A stretch of 64,000 nt of DNA from an uncultured Clostridium sp. (GTDB taxonomy: Bacteria > Bacillota > Clostridia > Clostridiales > Clostridiaceae): the NCBI GenBank assembly GCA_900548455.1, contig URKQ01000004.1, positions 122,481 to 186,480 on the forward strand, in the 5' to 3' direction. The notes below the pieces were generated by a model. The model was not told where the DNA came from. It saw only the letters and a program-made list of their open reading frames with translations, and searched no databases. A program made the translations under genes and the position numbers. This document shows, one piece after another, positions 34,698 to 42,214 of this stretch (positions are counted from its first letter, which is position 1; the number at the start of each line of letters is the position of its first letter).

Positions 34698-35330
34698 ATG
34701 AGTTTATATTTAGGAAAAATCCACTATTGGTTATTCGATAAAATATTATGGTTTCAAGGATTAGAAAAGGAGATTCAAAAGTTAGCTTCACAGGAAAGTT
34801 TGAATACTAGTAACTTAAATGATGAAATTAATAAAAAATATGGGGAAGGGTTACCTGATAAAGATTTAGAAGAATTAATTGATAAAAGTAATATTCATGG
34901 TTGGCTTCAAAGTAAAATTAATTGTGCAGAGGGTAGAATGGCTGCTTGGACAAAGTTAATACTTGAAAATTGTGATGGAGCTTTAGAAAAAATGATAAGT
35001 ATATATAAAAAGCAAGGAATAGAAGCTGCTATAAAGGTTAAAGATAGTGGAAAAGCTGAAAATGCTAAAGATATTTATGAGAGAATGAATGATTTTATTT
35101 TAGATGGAATGCCTTGTGATAGGGTTAATGAAGTTATTATATCTGAGGAAGAACAAGTTATTTGGAAGAGAAGAGTATGTGTTCATAAGGACACTTGGGA
35201 AAAAGAAGGCGTTAATGTAAATATATTTTATAGTTTAAGAAATCAATGGATTAAAGCTTTTGTAAATGAAATTAACAATAACTATGAATATATAGAAAAT
35301 GAAGAGAACTTTGAGATTAGAAGAAAATAG
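34698..35330 (+). CDS. Conserved hypothetical protein partnered with hemerythrin
   Basis: 210 residues from ATG 34698 behind AAAAGGAGC. I do not recognise the family with certainty. It is soluble and mostly helical, with SLYLGKIHYWLFDKI at the N-terminus and conserved-looking GRMAAWTKLI, DGMPCDRVN and RRVCVHKDTWEKEG; the His and two Cys of the last two blocks could bind metal. The hemerythrin-like gene starts 11 bases later, so the two are co-transcribed and may act together in iron or oxygen/NO handling. Confidence 0.5.
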   Translation: MSLYLGKIHYWLFDKILWFQGLEKEIQKLASQESLNTSNLNDEINKKYGEGLPDKDLEELIDKSNIHGWLQSKINCAEGRMAAWTKLILENCDGALEKMISIYKKQGIEAAIKVKDSGKAENAKDIYERMNDFILDGMPCDRVNEVIISEEEQVIWKRRVCVHKDTWEKEGVNVNIFYSLRNQWIKAFVNEINNNYEYIENEENFEIRRK

Positions 35331-35341
35331 GAGGAATAAAA

Positions 35342-35890
35342 ATGAATGCAATAGAAATTATGAATGATGAACACAGATATATAACTCGTATGCTTAAAAT
35401 TGTTAGAACATGTTGCTTTAAAATTCTTAAGGGTGAAGATGTAGATTATGAGGATTTTAATAAAATAATAGATTTTATAATGAATTTTGCAGATAAGCAT
35501 CATCACAGAAAAGAAGAAAATGTTTTGTTTAATAGAATGGTTGAAGAAATTGGTGAAACTGCTGAAAAGACAATTAATTATGGGATGCTTGTAGAGCATG
35601 ATCTTGGAAGGTTGTATATAAGAAGTTTAAGAGAAGCTTTAGATAAAGTTAAAAATGGAGATGAAGAAGCAAAACTTGATATAATAGCTAATGCAATTTC
35701 CTATACTCATTTATTAGAGAGACATATTGATAAGGAAGACAGAGTTATTTACAAGTTTGCTGAAAGAGAATTAAAAGCTGAGGTAATGGAAAATGTAAAT
35801 AAAGATTGTATCAAGTTTGAAGAAGAAAACTCTTCGGAAAGAGAAAGGTGTTTACTAATATTAAAGGAGTTAGAGAAGAAATTTTTATAA
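35342..35890 (+). CDS. Hemerythrin-like (HHE) metal-binding protein
   Basis: 182 residues from ATG 35342 behind AGGAGGAA. A single four-helix-bundle hemerythrin domain with DEHRYI near residue 9, ADKHHHRKEENVLF near 49, VEHDLGRLY near 83 and HLLERHIDKEDRVIY near 119, giving the His/Glu set for a di-iron site. Members bind O2, NO or iron in anaerobes. Operon with the preceding hypothetical gene. Confidence 0.85.
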   Translation: MNAIEIMNDEHRYITRMLKIVRTCCFKILKGEDVDYEDFNKIIDFIMNFADKHHHRKEENVLFNRMVEEIGETAEKTINYGMLVEHDLGRLYIRSLREALDKVKNGDEEAKLDIIANAISYTHLLERHIDKEDRVIYKFAERELKAEVMENVNKDCIKFEEENSSERERCLLILKELEKKFL

Positions 35891-36179
35891 GTTAACTTTG
35901 CTACTTCGATATACGAACTACTGCTTTTTGAGTGAAGAGGTAAGAGTGAAGAGTGAAAAGATAAGAGGGCGTCGCAAAATAACTGATTAAGTTATGGAGC
36001 GATGCTCCTGTTGCTATAAAAATTAAAAATAACTATGCGTAAGCCCCGTATCTTTTAAATAAGCAGCTATAGCGTATAAGAACTTATGTTTGCGGATATA
36101 ATTATAATGTAAATTCTTTATACATATTGAATATGAAGAATAACACATATTATAATATAGATATAACGAAGGAGAAATT
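35891..36179. other. Intergenic region with GTGAAGAG-type repeats
   Basis: 289 bases. Around 35931-35965 GAGTGAAGAG / AGAGTGAAGAGTGAA is repeated imperfectly. Then GGGCGTCGCAAAATAACTG with an ATAACT...AGTTAT hairpin (about 35979-35995). It looks like debris of dispersed repeats. No gene is apparent. Confidence 0.4.
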
Positions 36180-37034
36180 ATGAACATATTTGTAGATGAA
36201 AAAAATTTTATAATGAAGCCAAAGAATGATCTTGTTTTCAAAAAGATTTTTGGAGATGAGAGGAACAAAGACCTTTTAATTTCATTACTTAATTCCATAT
36301 TAGAGGAGAAAATTGAAGATGTTACTCTTGAAAATACGGAATTAATTCCTGAGTATATTAGTAGTAAAAAAGGTATCCTAGATATAAGAGCTACAACTGA
36401 TAAAGGAGTGCAAGTTGATATTGAAATACAAGTTTTAAGAATCTCTCATATGCCTGAAAGAAGTTTGTTTTATTGGAGTAGAATGTATATAGAACAAATT
36501 GCAACAGGGGATGATTATGGCAAGCTTAATAAAACTATAACTATCAATATTCTAGATTATAATTGTATTGAGAATGATAGATACCATAATAGTTTTCATG
36601 TAAGAGAAGACAAAGAAAATATTAAACTTACTGATGTATTGGAGATACATTTTATTGAGCTAAAGAAAGAAAATAAAGAAAATGACAAATTAGCTCAGTG
36701 GATGGAATTTATTAAAGCAGATTCGAAGGAGGTGCTTGAACATATGGCAGAGTCTAATCCAGATATTAAAAGAGCTGTAGAATTACTTGAGATTATAAGC
36801 CAAGATAAAGAAACAAGAGCGATATATTTAGCAAGGGAAATGGCACTTCGAGATGAAATATCTAGAGTTGAAGAGGGTAAGACTGAAGGAAGAGCAGAAG
36901 GAAGAGCAGAAGGAATAAAAGAATCAATAAGTAAATTGTTGTCAAAGGGCAAAAGCGAAATTGAAATATCAGAATTATTAGATGTAGATATAAAATTAGT
37001 TGAAGAAGTTAAGGAAACAATGAAAAGTAAATAG
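36180..37034 (+). CDS. Rpn-family recombination-promoting nuclease / PD-(D/E)XK transposase
   Basis: 284 residues from ATG 36180 behind GAAGGAG. N-terminal KPKNDLVFKKIFGDERNKDLLISLLN is the family hallmark; the nuclease core is GILDIRATTDKGVQVDIEIQ near 63-82 with the D...ExQ catalytic set. The C-terminus holds an EGRAEG repeat encoded by a 12-bp tandem DNA repeat and then a helix-turn-helix-like KGKSEIEISELL. Rpn proteins are DNA endonucleases whose copies vary strongly between strains. A palindromic terminator-like repeat follows. Confidence 0.88.
   Translation: MNIFVDEKNFIMKPKNDLVFKKIFGDERNKDLLISLLNSILEEKIEDVTLENTELIPEYISSKKGILDIRATTDKGVQVDIEIQVLRISHMPERSLFYWSRMYIEQIATGDDYGKLNKTITINILDYNCIENDRYHNSFHVREDKENIKLTDVLEIHFIELKKENKENDKLAQWMEFIKADSKEVLEHMAESNPDIKRAVELLEIISQDKETRAIYLAREMALRDEISRVEEGKTEGRAEGRAEGIKESISKLLSKGKSEIEISELLDVDIKLVEEVKETMKSK
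36885..36915 (+). repeat. 12-bp tandem repeat inside the Rpn gene
   Basis: GAAGGAAGAGCA repeated 2.6 times, coding for the EGRA repeat. Copy-number change would keep the frame and vary protein length. Confidence 0.7.
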
Positions 37035-37046
37035 TTAAGGTTAATG

Positions 37047-37086
37047 GCACAAGTGTTGTACAATATATGTTACAATATTTGTGCTA
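37047..37086. repeat. Palindromic repeat, copy 2 (terminator-like)
   Basis: GGCACAAGTGTTGTACA faces TGTTACAATATTTGTGCT; followed by ATTTTAATATTT. Related to 23784-23824. It probably also ends the Rpn transcript. Confidence 0.5.
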
Positions 37087-37145
37087 TTTTAATATTTAGG
37101 GAATTGGATTAAATCAGTAACTTTAAGAAAGTATAATTAAAAAAC

Positions 37146-37176
37146 TTGACCTTCGTCTAAGACTAAGGTTTATATT
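37146..37176 (+). promoter_or_regulatory. MerR-type promoter with 19-bp spacer and operator dyad
   Basis: TTGACC (37146-37151) and TATATT (37171-37176) are 19 bases apart. The dyad ACCTTCGTC, three bases, GACTAAGGT (37149-37169, one mismatch) fills the spacer. This is the classic geometry of promoters that MerR proteins activate by DNA twisting. The MerR gene starts 64 bases after the -10. Confidence 0.85.
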
Positions 37177-37239
37177 AATATTAGGCTATGTAGTAAAAAT
37201 AGTGATGTACATAAAGCCTTATATTAAGGGGGAGCGGAT

Positions 37240-38289
37240 ATGAAAAATAAATATTCAATAAAAGAGGTAGCAGACATTTTTGGAATAACTACTAATAAAA
37301 TTAGATTCTATGAAAAGAAAGGTTTAATAAATCCTGAGAGAAATGAAGAAAATGAGTATAGAAAGTATAATGACAATGATATTATAAATCTTCAATCTAT
37401 ATTACTTTTTAGATCTATTGGTCTTACTATAGAAGATGTTAAAGATATACTAAACAATGGGGAGAAGAAAAATTATTTAAACCATTTTAATAATCAGTGG
37501 AAAATTGTTAATGATGAAATTCAAAGGCTAACTATAATAAGAAATTCTTTGGCAAATGTTATTGATAAGCTTTATGAAAAAGATAATGAATTTGAAGTTA
37601 CAGAAGATATTTTAAGCATTATAAAAAATAGCAATCGGTTATATGAAATAAAGAATAATTGGAAAGATAAATGGAATTTTGATAGTTGGGCAATGTCTTA
37701 TGATGAATCAATTAAGGAAGATAGAGGAGCATTAAAGATATATAAAAATTATGATTTAATATTAACTAAGGTTTATGAAAAAGTTATAAAAGAATATGGA
37801 AGTCAGGGAAGTATTTTAGAAATTGGAGTTGGGACAGGGAATCTTGCAAGTAAATTTTTAAGTAAAGAGTGTAATATTATAGGTATCGATCAGTCTAGAG
37901 ATATGCTTACTTTTGCTAAGAAGAAGTATCCTAATCTTAAATTAAGACTGGGGGAGTTTTTGAAAATACCTTATGAAAATAAATCTTTTGATGTAATAGT
38001 ATCTACTTATGCTTTTCACCATTTAAAGGATGAGGAGAAGGTTGTAGCTATAGAAGAAATGCTTAGAGTATTAAAGGATGATGGTATTATAGTAATGGGG
38101 GATTTAATGTTTGAAAATGATGAATCCAAGGAGATAATATTAAAGAGTTTGTCCAATACTCAGAAAGATGAAGTAGAAGATGAGTATTATTCTAATATAG
38201 AATTTCTCAAAAAAGAATTTAATAACTATGATAAAGCTTTAGAATATGAGAAAATAGATATTTTAAATTATATAGTTTCCGTATCATAA
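37240..38289 (+). CDS. MerR regulator fused to a SAM-dependent methyltransferase
   Basis: 349 residues from ATG 37240 behind AAGGGGGAG. Residues 1-72 are a MerR DNA-binding domain (YSIKEVADIFGITTNKIRFYEKKGL). A coiled dimerisation helix runs to about 115. Residues about 140-330 are a class I methyltransferase: WNFDSWAMSYDESI, motif I ILEIGVGTGNLA near 192, GIDQSRDML, and FDVIVSTYAFHHL near 250. The methyltransferase half suggests that ligand sensing and enzymatic modification are combined in one protein. It probably controls its own promoter, which has a MerR operator. No obvious cysteine metal site. Confidence 0.88.
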   Translation: MKNKYSIKEVADIFGITTNKIRFYEKKGLINPERNEENEYRKYNDNDIINLQSILLFRSIGLTIEDVKDILNNGEKKNYLNHFNNQWKIVNDEIQRLTIIRNSLANVIDKLYEKDNEFEVTEDILSIIKNSNRLYEIKNNWKDKWNFDSWAMSYDESIKEDRGALKIYKNYDLILTKVYEKVIKEYGSQGSILEIGVGTGNLASKFLSKECNIIGIDQSRDMLTFAKKKYPNLKLRLGEFLKIPYENKSFDVIVSTYAFHHLKDEEKVVAIEEMLRVLKDDGIIVMGDLMFENDESKEIILKSLSNTQKDEVEDEYYSNIEFLKKEFNNYDKALEYEKIDILNYIVSVS

Positions 38290-38314
38290 GAAATTTGATT
38301 TAAGGGGGGATATT

Positions 38315-38773
38315 GTGAGTGAAGTTAAAGTGGATTTCGCAGATATGAGGGATTTAGATTCTTGGATGAAACTTGTTAGAAATGTTCGAGAAATTTTTCC
38401 AGGGCTTGAAACAGAAGAATGCTTAAAAGGATATGAAAGAACTGTTGAAAAGAATATAAAAAGAAAAACAGCACTTTGTGCAAAGGATGAAAATGAGGTT
38501 GTTGGAGTATTACTATTTTCTAAAAAATATAATATGCTTTGTTTTATGGCAGTTGACCCTAGGTATAGGTGTATGGGAATTGCATCCCAGCTAATTAAGA
38601 CGATGTTTCAGTATTTAGATAAAGAAAAAGATATAATAGTTACAACTTTTAGAGAAGATGATGAAAAGGGAATTGCACCACGTAATCTTTATAAAAAGTT
38701 TGGTTTTGTAGAGGCTGAATTGGTTGAAGAGTTTGGATATCCCAATCAAAAATTTATTTTACATCCGTTATGA
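38315..38773 (+). CDS. GNAT-family N-acetyltransferase
   Basis: 152 residues from GTG 38315 behind AAGGGGGG. Motif A appears as MAVDPRYRCMGIASQLI near residues 84-100 (R-x-x-G-I-A); the B motif is APRNLYKKFGFVEAEL near 125. It lies 25 bases after the MerR-methyltransferase gene and could share its transcript. Closely similar in outline to small acetyltransferases of unknown substrate. Confidence 0.8.
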   Translation: MSEVKVDFADMRDLDSWMKLVRNVREIFPGLETEECLKGYERTVEKNIKRKTALCAKDENEVVGVLLFSKKYNMLCFMAVDPRYRCMGIASQLIKTMFQYLDKEKDIIVTTFREDDEKGIAPRNLYKKFGFVEAELVEEFGYPNQKFILHPL

Positions 38774-38862
38774 AGAGTAAAATTAGAACAGAATTAAACA
38801 TTAAATATCAAGAAAATTATGACCTTACTATATATAATTTAATATATGAGGAGGGATGAGAT

Positions 38863-39657
38863 GTGGATTGGATAAAAAATATTCAAAAGGTTATAGATTA
38901 TATTGATGAGCATTTAGATGAGGAATTGAATATTGATGAACTTGCTAAAAGCATTTATACTTCAAAATATTACTTTCAGAAGATGTTCGTATTATTATGT
39001 GGATGCACGGTAGGTGAATACATTCGTAATAGGAGAATGACTACTGCTGGAATCGTAGTCCAAAATGAAACTACAAGTATTATAGATATTGCTATTAAAT
39101 TTAGGTACGAAACTAACGAAAGTTTTACAAGGGCTTTTACAAGGTTTCATGGTGTAACTCCGTCAATTGCTAGAAAAACTAGATGTAATCTAAACACATT
39201 TTCACCCATAACAGTTAAATCTAATATATCAGGAGGTAAGGAAGTTATGAATGATTTTAGTAAACGAGGTTATGTAGTTAGGGAGACGGGAGCTATTTAT
39301 TACACTGAAGACATGGATAATACACTTAAGTGGTTTAAAGATGTCCTTGGATGGTTTGGACAAATTGACTCAAGGGATGACAATAATATTGGCACTTATG
39401 GATGTGTAGATAATATTCCTATGGAGATAAGTGGATTGCATATAGCTCCATTTACTGGGATTCATATGTTTAAGGGAGAACCAATAAAAAGAATGATTAG
39501 TTTCATGCTCGTTAGTGATGTTCAAAAATTATATGATTTTGTAAAAGATAATGATTGGAATGAGATTACGGAAGTTGAAAAGGAGCCATGGGGTGGGAAG
39601 ATATGTTCTGTAACAACTGTAGATGGAAGTATTTTAAGGTTTTTTGATTTAGGATAA
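38863..39657 (+). CDS. AraC-family regulator fused to a glyoxalase/VOC domain
   Basis: 264 residues from GTG 38863 behind GAGGAGGG; the ATG two bases earlier leads to an immediate stop. Residues 5-105 hold the AraC double helix-turn-helix (LNIDELAKSIYTSKYYFQKMF, then SIIDIAIKFRYETNESFTRAF and GVTPS). Residues about 138-264 form a vicinal-oxygen-chelate (glyoxalase/bleomycin-resistance) domain: TEDMDNTLKWFKDVLGW to TTVDGSILRFFDLG. The VOC part probably binds the inducing ligand. Target genes unknown. Confidence 0.85.
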   Translation: MDWIKNIQKVIDYIDEHLDEELNIDELAKSIYTSKYYFQKMFVLLCGCTVGEYIRNRRMTTAGIVVQNETTSIIDIAIKFRYETNESFTRAFTRFHGVTPSIARKTRCNLNTFSPITVKSNISGGKEVMNDFSKRGYVVRETGAIYYTEDMDNTLKWFKDVLGWFGQIDSRDDNNIGTYGCVDNIPMEISGLHIAPFTGIHMFKGEPIKRMISFMLVSDVQKLYDFVKDNDWNEITEVEKEPWGGKICSVTTVDGSILRFFDLG

Positions 39658-39671
39658 TAATGTTATTTAGT

Positions 39672-39706
39672 AAAAAGCTTCTATATATAAATAGGAAGCT
39701 TTTTTT
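39672..39706 (+). terminator. Terminator of the AraC-VOC gene
   Basis: Stem AAAAAGCTTC / GAAGCTTTTT with seven T in all at its end. Confidence 0.85.
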
Positions 39707-39901
39707 GTAGAGATATTAGCTATTGAAAGGTAGAATGAAAAGAAGATTGTCTTTTACGCAGTAAATTATAAATACAAATTATAAGATTAAAAAACAAGTG
39801 ATATGTAAAGATTATTTTACAAAAGGACTTTTTAATGGTATGGTTGATAAGAGGGCAGTAGCCTAATATAATTACCTCTTAAAGAATTTAAAAAAAATTG
39901 C

Positions 39902-39960
39902 TTACGAAAAAATTTTTTATTTGATAAAATAAGTGTATAAAGGAAAAAGCTTTATACACT
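39902..39960 (+). promoter_or_regulatory. carD promoter and 5' leader hairpin
   Basis: TTACGA (39902-39907), 17 bases, then TGA-TAAAAT (extended -10, ending 39930). At the expected transcript start, AGTGTATAAAG (39932-39942) pairs exactly with CTTTATACACT (39950-39960). The hairpin would stabilise or regulate the 5' end. Confidence 0.5.
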
Positions 39961-40001
39961 TTATATTAGTTTAGTAATTAACAGAGAGAAAAGGAGCTGA
40001 T

Positions 40002-40019
40002 ATGGTAAAGAGGTATTAA
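40002..40019 (+). CDS. Five-codon leader minigene MVKRY upstream of carD
   Basis: ATG 40002 follows a full AAGGAG (39991-39996) at 5 bases and reads five codons to a TAA. The strong Shine-Dalgarno is out of proportion to the tiny frame, and carD has its own AAAGGAG 20 bases further on. It could regulate carD through ribosome stalling or drop-off. It may equally be chance; no homologue evidence is available. Confidence 0.35.
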   Translation: MVKRY

Positions 40020-40047
40020 ATTACGATTTAAAAAGGAGAAAAAAGTT

Positions 40048-40563
40048 ATGTTTGAAATTGGTGATTATGTTATTTATGGGAATGAAGGAGTATGTAAAAT
40101 AGAGAATATTGGACCTATGAAACTTACAGGTGCTTTAAAAAAGAAGTTATATTATACCTTAGTTCCTTTATATACAAGGGACAGTAAAGTTTATACTCCT
40201 GTAGATAATGAAAAGATAATAATGAGAAGCATATTAACAAGAGATGAAGCTATGGAACTTATCGATAATATTGAAGACATTGATATACTATGGGTTCCAG
40301 AAGAAAAAAATAGAGAGACAATTTTTAAGGAAGCTCTTAAAACATGTGAATGTAAAGAGTTAATTAAAATAATAAAAACATTATATCTTAAAAAGGAGAA
40401 CAGGTTAGCAGAAGGAAAAAAGATTACTGCTAGTGATGAAAAGTATTTGCATTTAGCGGAAGATAAATTGTATGAAGAATTAGCAATTTCCTTAGATATG
40501 AAGAAGGAAAATATGGTAGATTATATAGCTTCTAGAGTTAGTGATGATAAGGATAGCGAGTAA
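40048..40563 (+). CDS. CarD/CdnL-family RNA-polymerase-binding regulator
   Basis: 171 residues from ATG 40048 behind AAAAAGGAG. The N-terminal RNA-polymerase-interacting domain (about 1-60) starts FEIGDYVIYGNEGVCKIENI and contains YYTLVPLYTRDSKVYTPVDN; the C-terminal helical part (about 70-165) ends LAEDKLYEELAISL as in CdnL proteins. CarD homologues stabilise open complexes at promoters. A leader with hairpin and minigene precedes it; a cre-like site and hairpin follow. Confidence 0.9.
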   Translation: MFEIGDYVIYGNEGVCKIENIGPMKLTGALKKKLYYTLVPLYTRDSKVYTPVDNEKIIMRSILTRDEAMELIDNIEDIDILWVPEEKNRETIFKEALKTCECKELIKIIKTLYLKKENRLAEGKKITASDEKYLHLAEDKLYEELAISLDMKKENMVDYIASRVSDDKDSE

Positions 40564-40626
40564 GACAAACTCGATTTAGATGTAAAAAATGTAAAATTAA
40601 AGAAAAATATTTTTGGCGTAAATATG

Positions 40627-40640
40627 TGAAAACGTTAACA
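40627..40640. promoter_or_regulatory. cre-like CcpA box
   Basis: TGAAAACGTTAACA fits the catabolite-responsive-element consensus TGWAARCGYTWWCW at every position. It lies between carD and recA. CcpA binding is inferred from consensus only. Confidence 0.5.
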
Positions 40641-40650
40641 TATATAACAA

Positions 40651-40686
40651 AAAGGACATGTTAAAGGGAATAACATGTCCTTTCTA
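40651..40686 (+). terminator. Terminator-like hairpin after carD
   Basis: Perfect stem AAAGGACATGTTA and complement. Only three T follow (TTTCTAG), so termination may be partial and recA could receive read-through. Confidence 0.55.
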
Positions 40687-40765
40687 GATTTAATTCAAGA
40701 TGCAATATCTTTATGATTAAGAGTTTTAACTACATTTAGATTAAGAATAGGGATGGGGTAAATTA

Positions 40766-41779
40766 ATGATGGATGAAAGTAAACAAAAAGCTTTAGATAC
40801 AGCAATTTTAAAAATTGAACGTGAATTTGGTAAGGGTGCTGTTATGTGTTATGGTAAATCAGATATATTTGCAGATATAGAAGTTGTTCCAACAGGTGCC
40901 TTAAGTTTAGATATTGCCTTAGGATTAGGTGGAATCCCAAGAGGTAGAATAGTAGAAGTTTATGGGCCTGAATCTAGTGGAAAGACTACAGTTTCTTTGC
41001 ATATGATTGCTGAAGTTCAAAAGCAGGGAGGAATTGCAGCCTTTATAGATGCGGAACATGCGCTAGATCCTAAGTATGCCAAAAATATTGGAATAGATAT
41101 AGACGAGTTGTACGTTTCTCAACCAAGCAGTGGTGAACAAGCATTGGAAATAGCCGAAGCTATGGTACGGTCTAATGTTGTTGATATAATAGTAATAGAT
41201 TCAGTAGCGGCTTTAGTTCCACAAGCTGAAATTGATGGTGAAATGGGGGATAGTCATATTGGGTTGCAAGCAAGATTAATGTCTCAAGCTCTTAGAAAAC
41301 TTACCCCTGTTGTTAGCAAGTCAAAGTGTATATTAGTATTTATAAATCAATTACGTGAGAAAATAGGAGTTATGTTTGGTAATCCAGAAACTACAACTGG
41401 AGGAAGAGCACTTAAGTTTTATGCTTCTGTTAGAATGGATGTTAGAAGGATTGATACGATAAAAAACTTTGAAGAGCAAACGGGAAACAGAACTAGAGTG
41501 AAGATTGCTAAAAATAAAGTTTCTCCACCATATAAAATAGCAGAATTTGATATTATGTACGGTACTGGAATTTCTAAAGAAGGAGATATTTTAGATTTGG
41601 CAGAAAAAATAGAAATTATTAAAAAGAGTGGTTCTTGGTTTTCATATGAAGGAAATGTGATTGCTCAAGGGAGAGAAGAAGCAAAAAAATACCTTGCAAA
41701 AAATTCAGAGGTAATGGATGAAATTGAAGAAAAGGTTCGAGAGTATTATCATATTAAAAAAAGGAACTCTCTTAATTAG
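40766..41779 (+). CDS. recA: RecA recombinase, probably a second paralogue
   Basis: 337 residues from ATG 40766 (ATG 40769 is equally possible) behind GGGATGGGG. Complete RecA core: Walker A GPESSGKTT near 68, AAFIDAEHALDP, Walker B DIIVIDSVAAL near 140, L1/L2 loops with GEMGDSHIGLQARLMSQALRK and FINQLREKIGVMFGNPETTTGGRALKFY. The N-terminal variable block (VMCYGKSDIFADIEVVPTGAL) departs from the usual clostridial wording and the acidic tail is missing. The usual recA neighbours cinA, recX, rny are absent. It may be an extra, separately regulated RecA. Confidence 0.9.
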   Translation: MMDESKQKALDTAILKIEREFGKGAVMCYGKSDIFADIEVVPTGALSLDIALGLGGIPRGRIVEVYGPESSGKTTVSLHMIAEVQKQGGIAAFIDAEHALDPKYAKNIGIDIDELYVSQPSSGEQALEIAEAMVRSNVVDIIVIDSVAALVPQAEIDGEMGDSHIGLQARLMSQALRKLTPVVSKSKCILVFINQLREKIGVMFGNPETTTGGRALKFYASVRMDVRRIDTIKNFEEQTGNRTRVKIAKNKVSPPYKIAEFDIMYGTGISKEGDILDLAEKIEIIKKSGSWFSYEGNVIAQGREEAKKYLAKNSEVMDEIEEKVREYYHIKKRNSLN

Positions 41780-41972
41780 TCAATATATTATACTGAAAAA
41801 ACCACTATGTGTCAAATATAACCATGAGAAAAAGAGTGATAATTAGTAAATAGATAGAAAATATGCGTAATAAGTATATAATAGCCTTCCAGTAATTTGT
41901 AAATCTATAGGTGAATACATATAATAGTTTTATTGTATACCAAGATTTTAATAATGAAATGGGGGCTTTTTT

Positions 41973-42071
41973 ATGTTGTTAATGCTAGATAATTTGAGAA
42001 TATGTAATAAGGATAAAGATGGTGATTTAATTTTATTAAATGGTATAAAAGGAGAAGTTCAATTACTATAG
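41973..42071 (+). CDS. Possible 32-residue peptide or gene remnant
   Basis: ATG 41973 with GGGGG 12 bases upstream, 32 codons, composition acceptable (LDNLRICNKDKDGDLILLN). No domain, no membrane segment. It might be a relic of a larger gene; support is weak. Confidence 0.2.
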   Translation: MLLMLDNLRICNKDKDGDLILLNGIKGEVQLL

Positions 42072-42181
42072 GCGCTGTTGCAGCGTGTATGTAAATGATG
42101 ACAAAATATAACATATATTGTATAATGAATTAACTGACTTTTTATCCATGGTTAGTAAATATGAATGAAAGGAGTGGTATT

Positions 42182-42214
42182 ATGAAGAAAGTTATGAGGT
42201 GGATTCTCGAATAA
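42182..42214 (+). CDS. Ten-codon leader peptide before a GNAT gene
   Basis: MKKVMRWILE, ATG 42182, 7 bases after AAAGGAG (42168-42174). Its stop codon abuts the left arm of an 8-bp hairpin (AATAGGAG at 42214-42221 with CTCCTATT at 42240-42247). The acetyltransferase gene follows with its own GAAGGAG. The layout resembles translation-controlled leaders of resistance genes; expression is unproven. Confidence 0.4.
   Translation: MKKVMRWILE

Larger units (their letters stand above)
39658..40047. other. 390-bp intergenic region: terminator, carD promoter, structured leader
   Basis: Contains the terminator at 39672-39705, a promoter at 39902-39930, a leader hairpin at 39932-39960 and the five-codon minigene at 40002-40019. 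The section 39710-39895 shows nothing I recognise. Confidence 0.6.

Noticed and set aside
35931..35970. GTGAAGAG-type repeats considered as a CRISPR or VNTR
   Set aside because: Units are short, imperfect and without spacers or neighbouring cas genes.
36695..37063. 122-codon minus-strand frame over the Rpn gene end
   Set aside because: Serine/leucine-rich antisense of the EGRA repeat region, no start signal.
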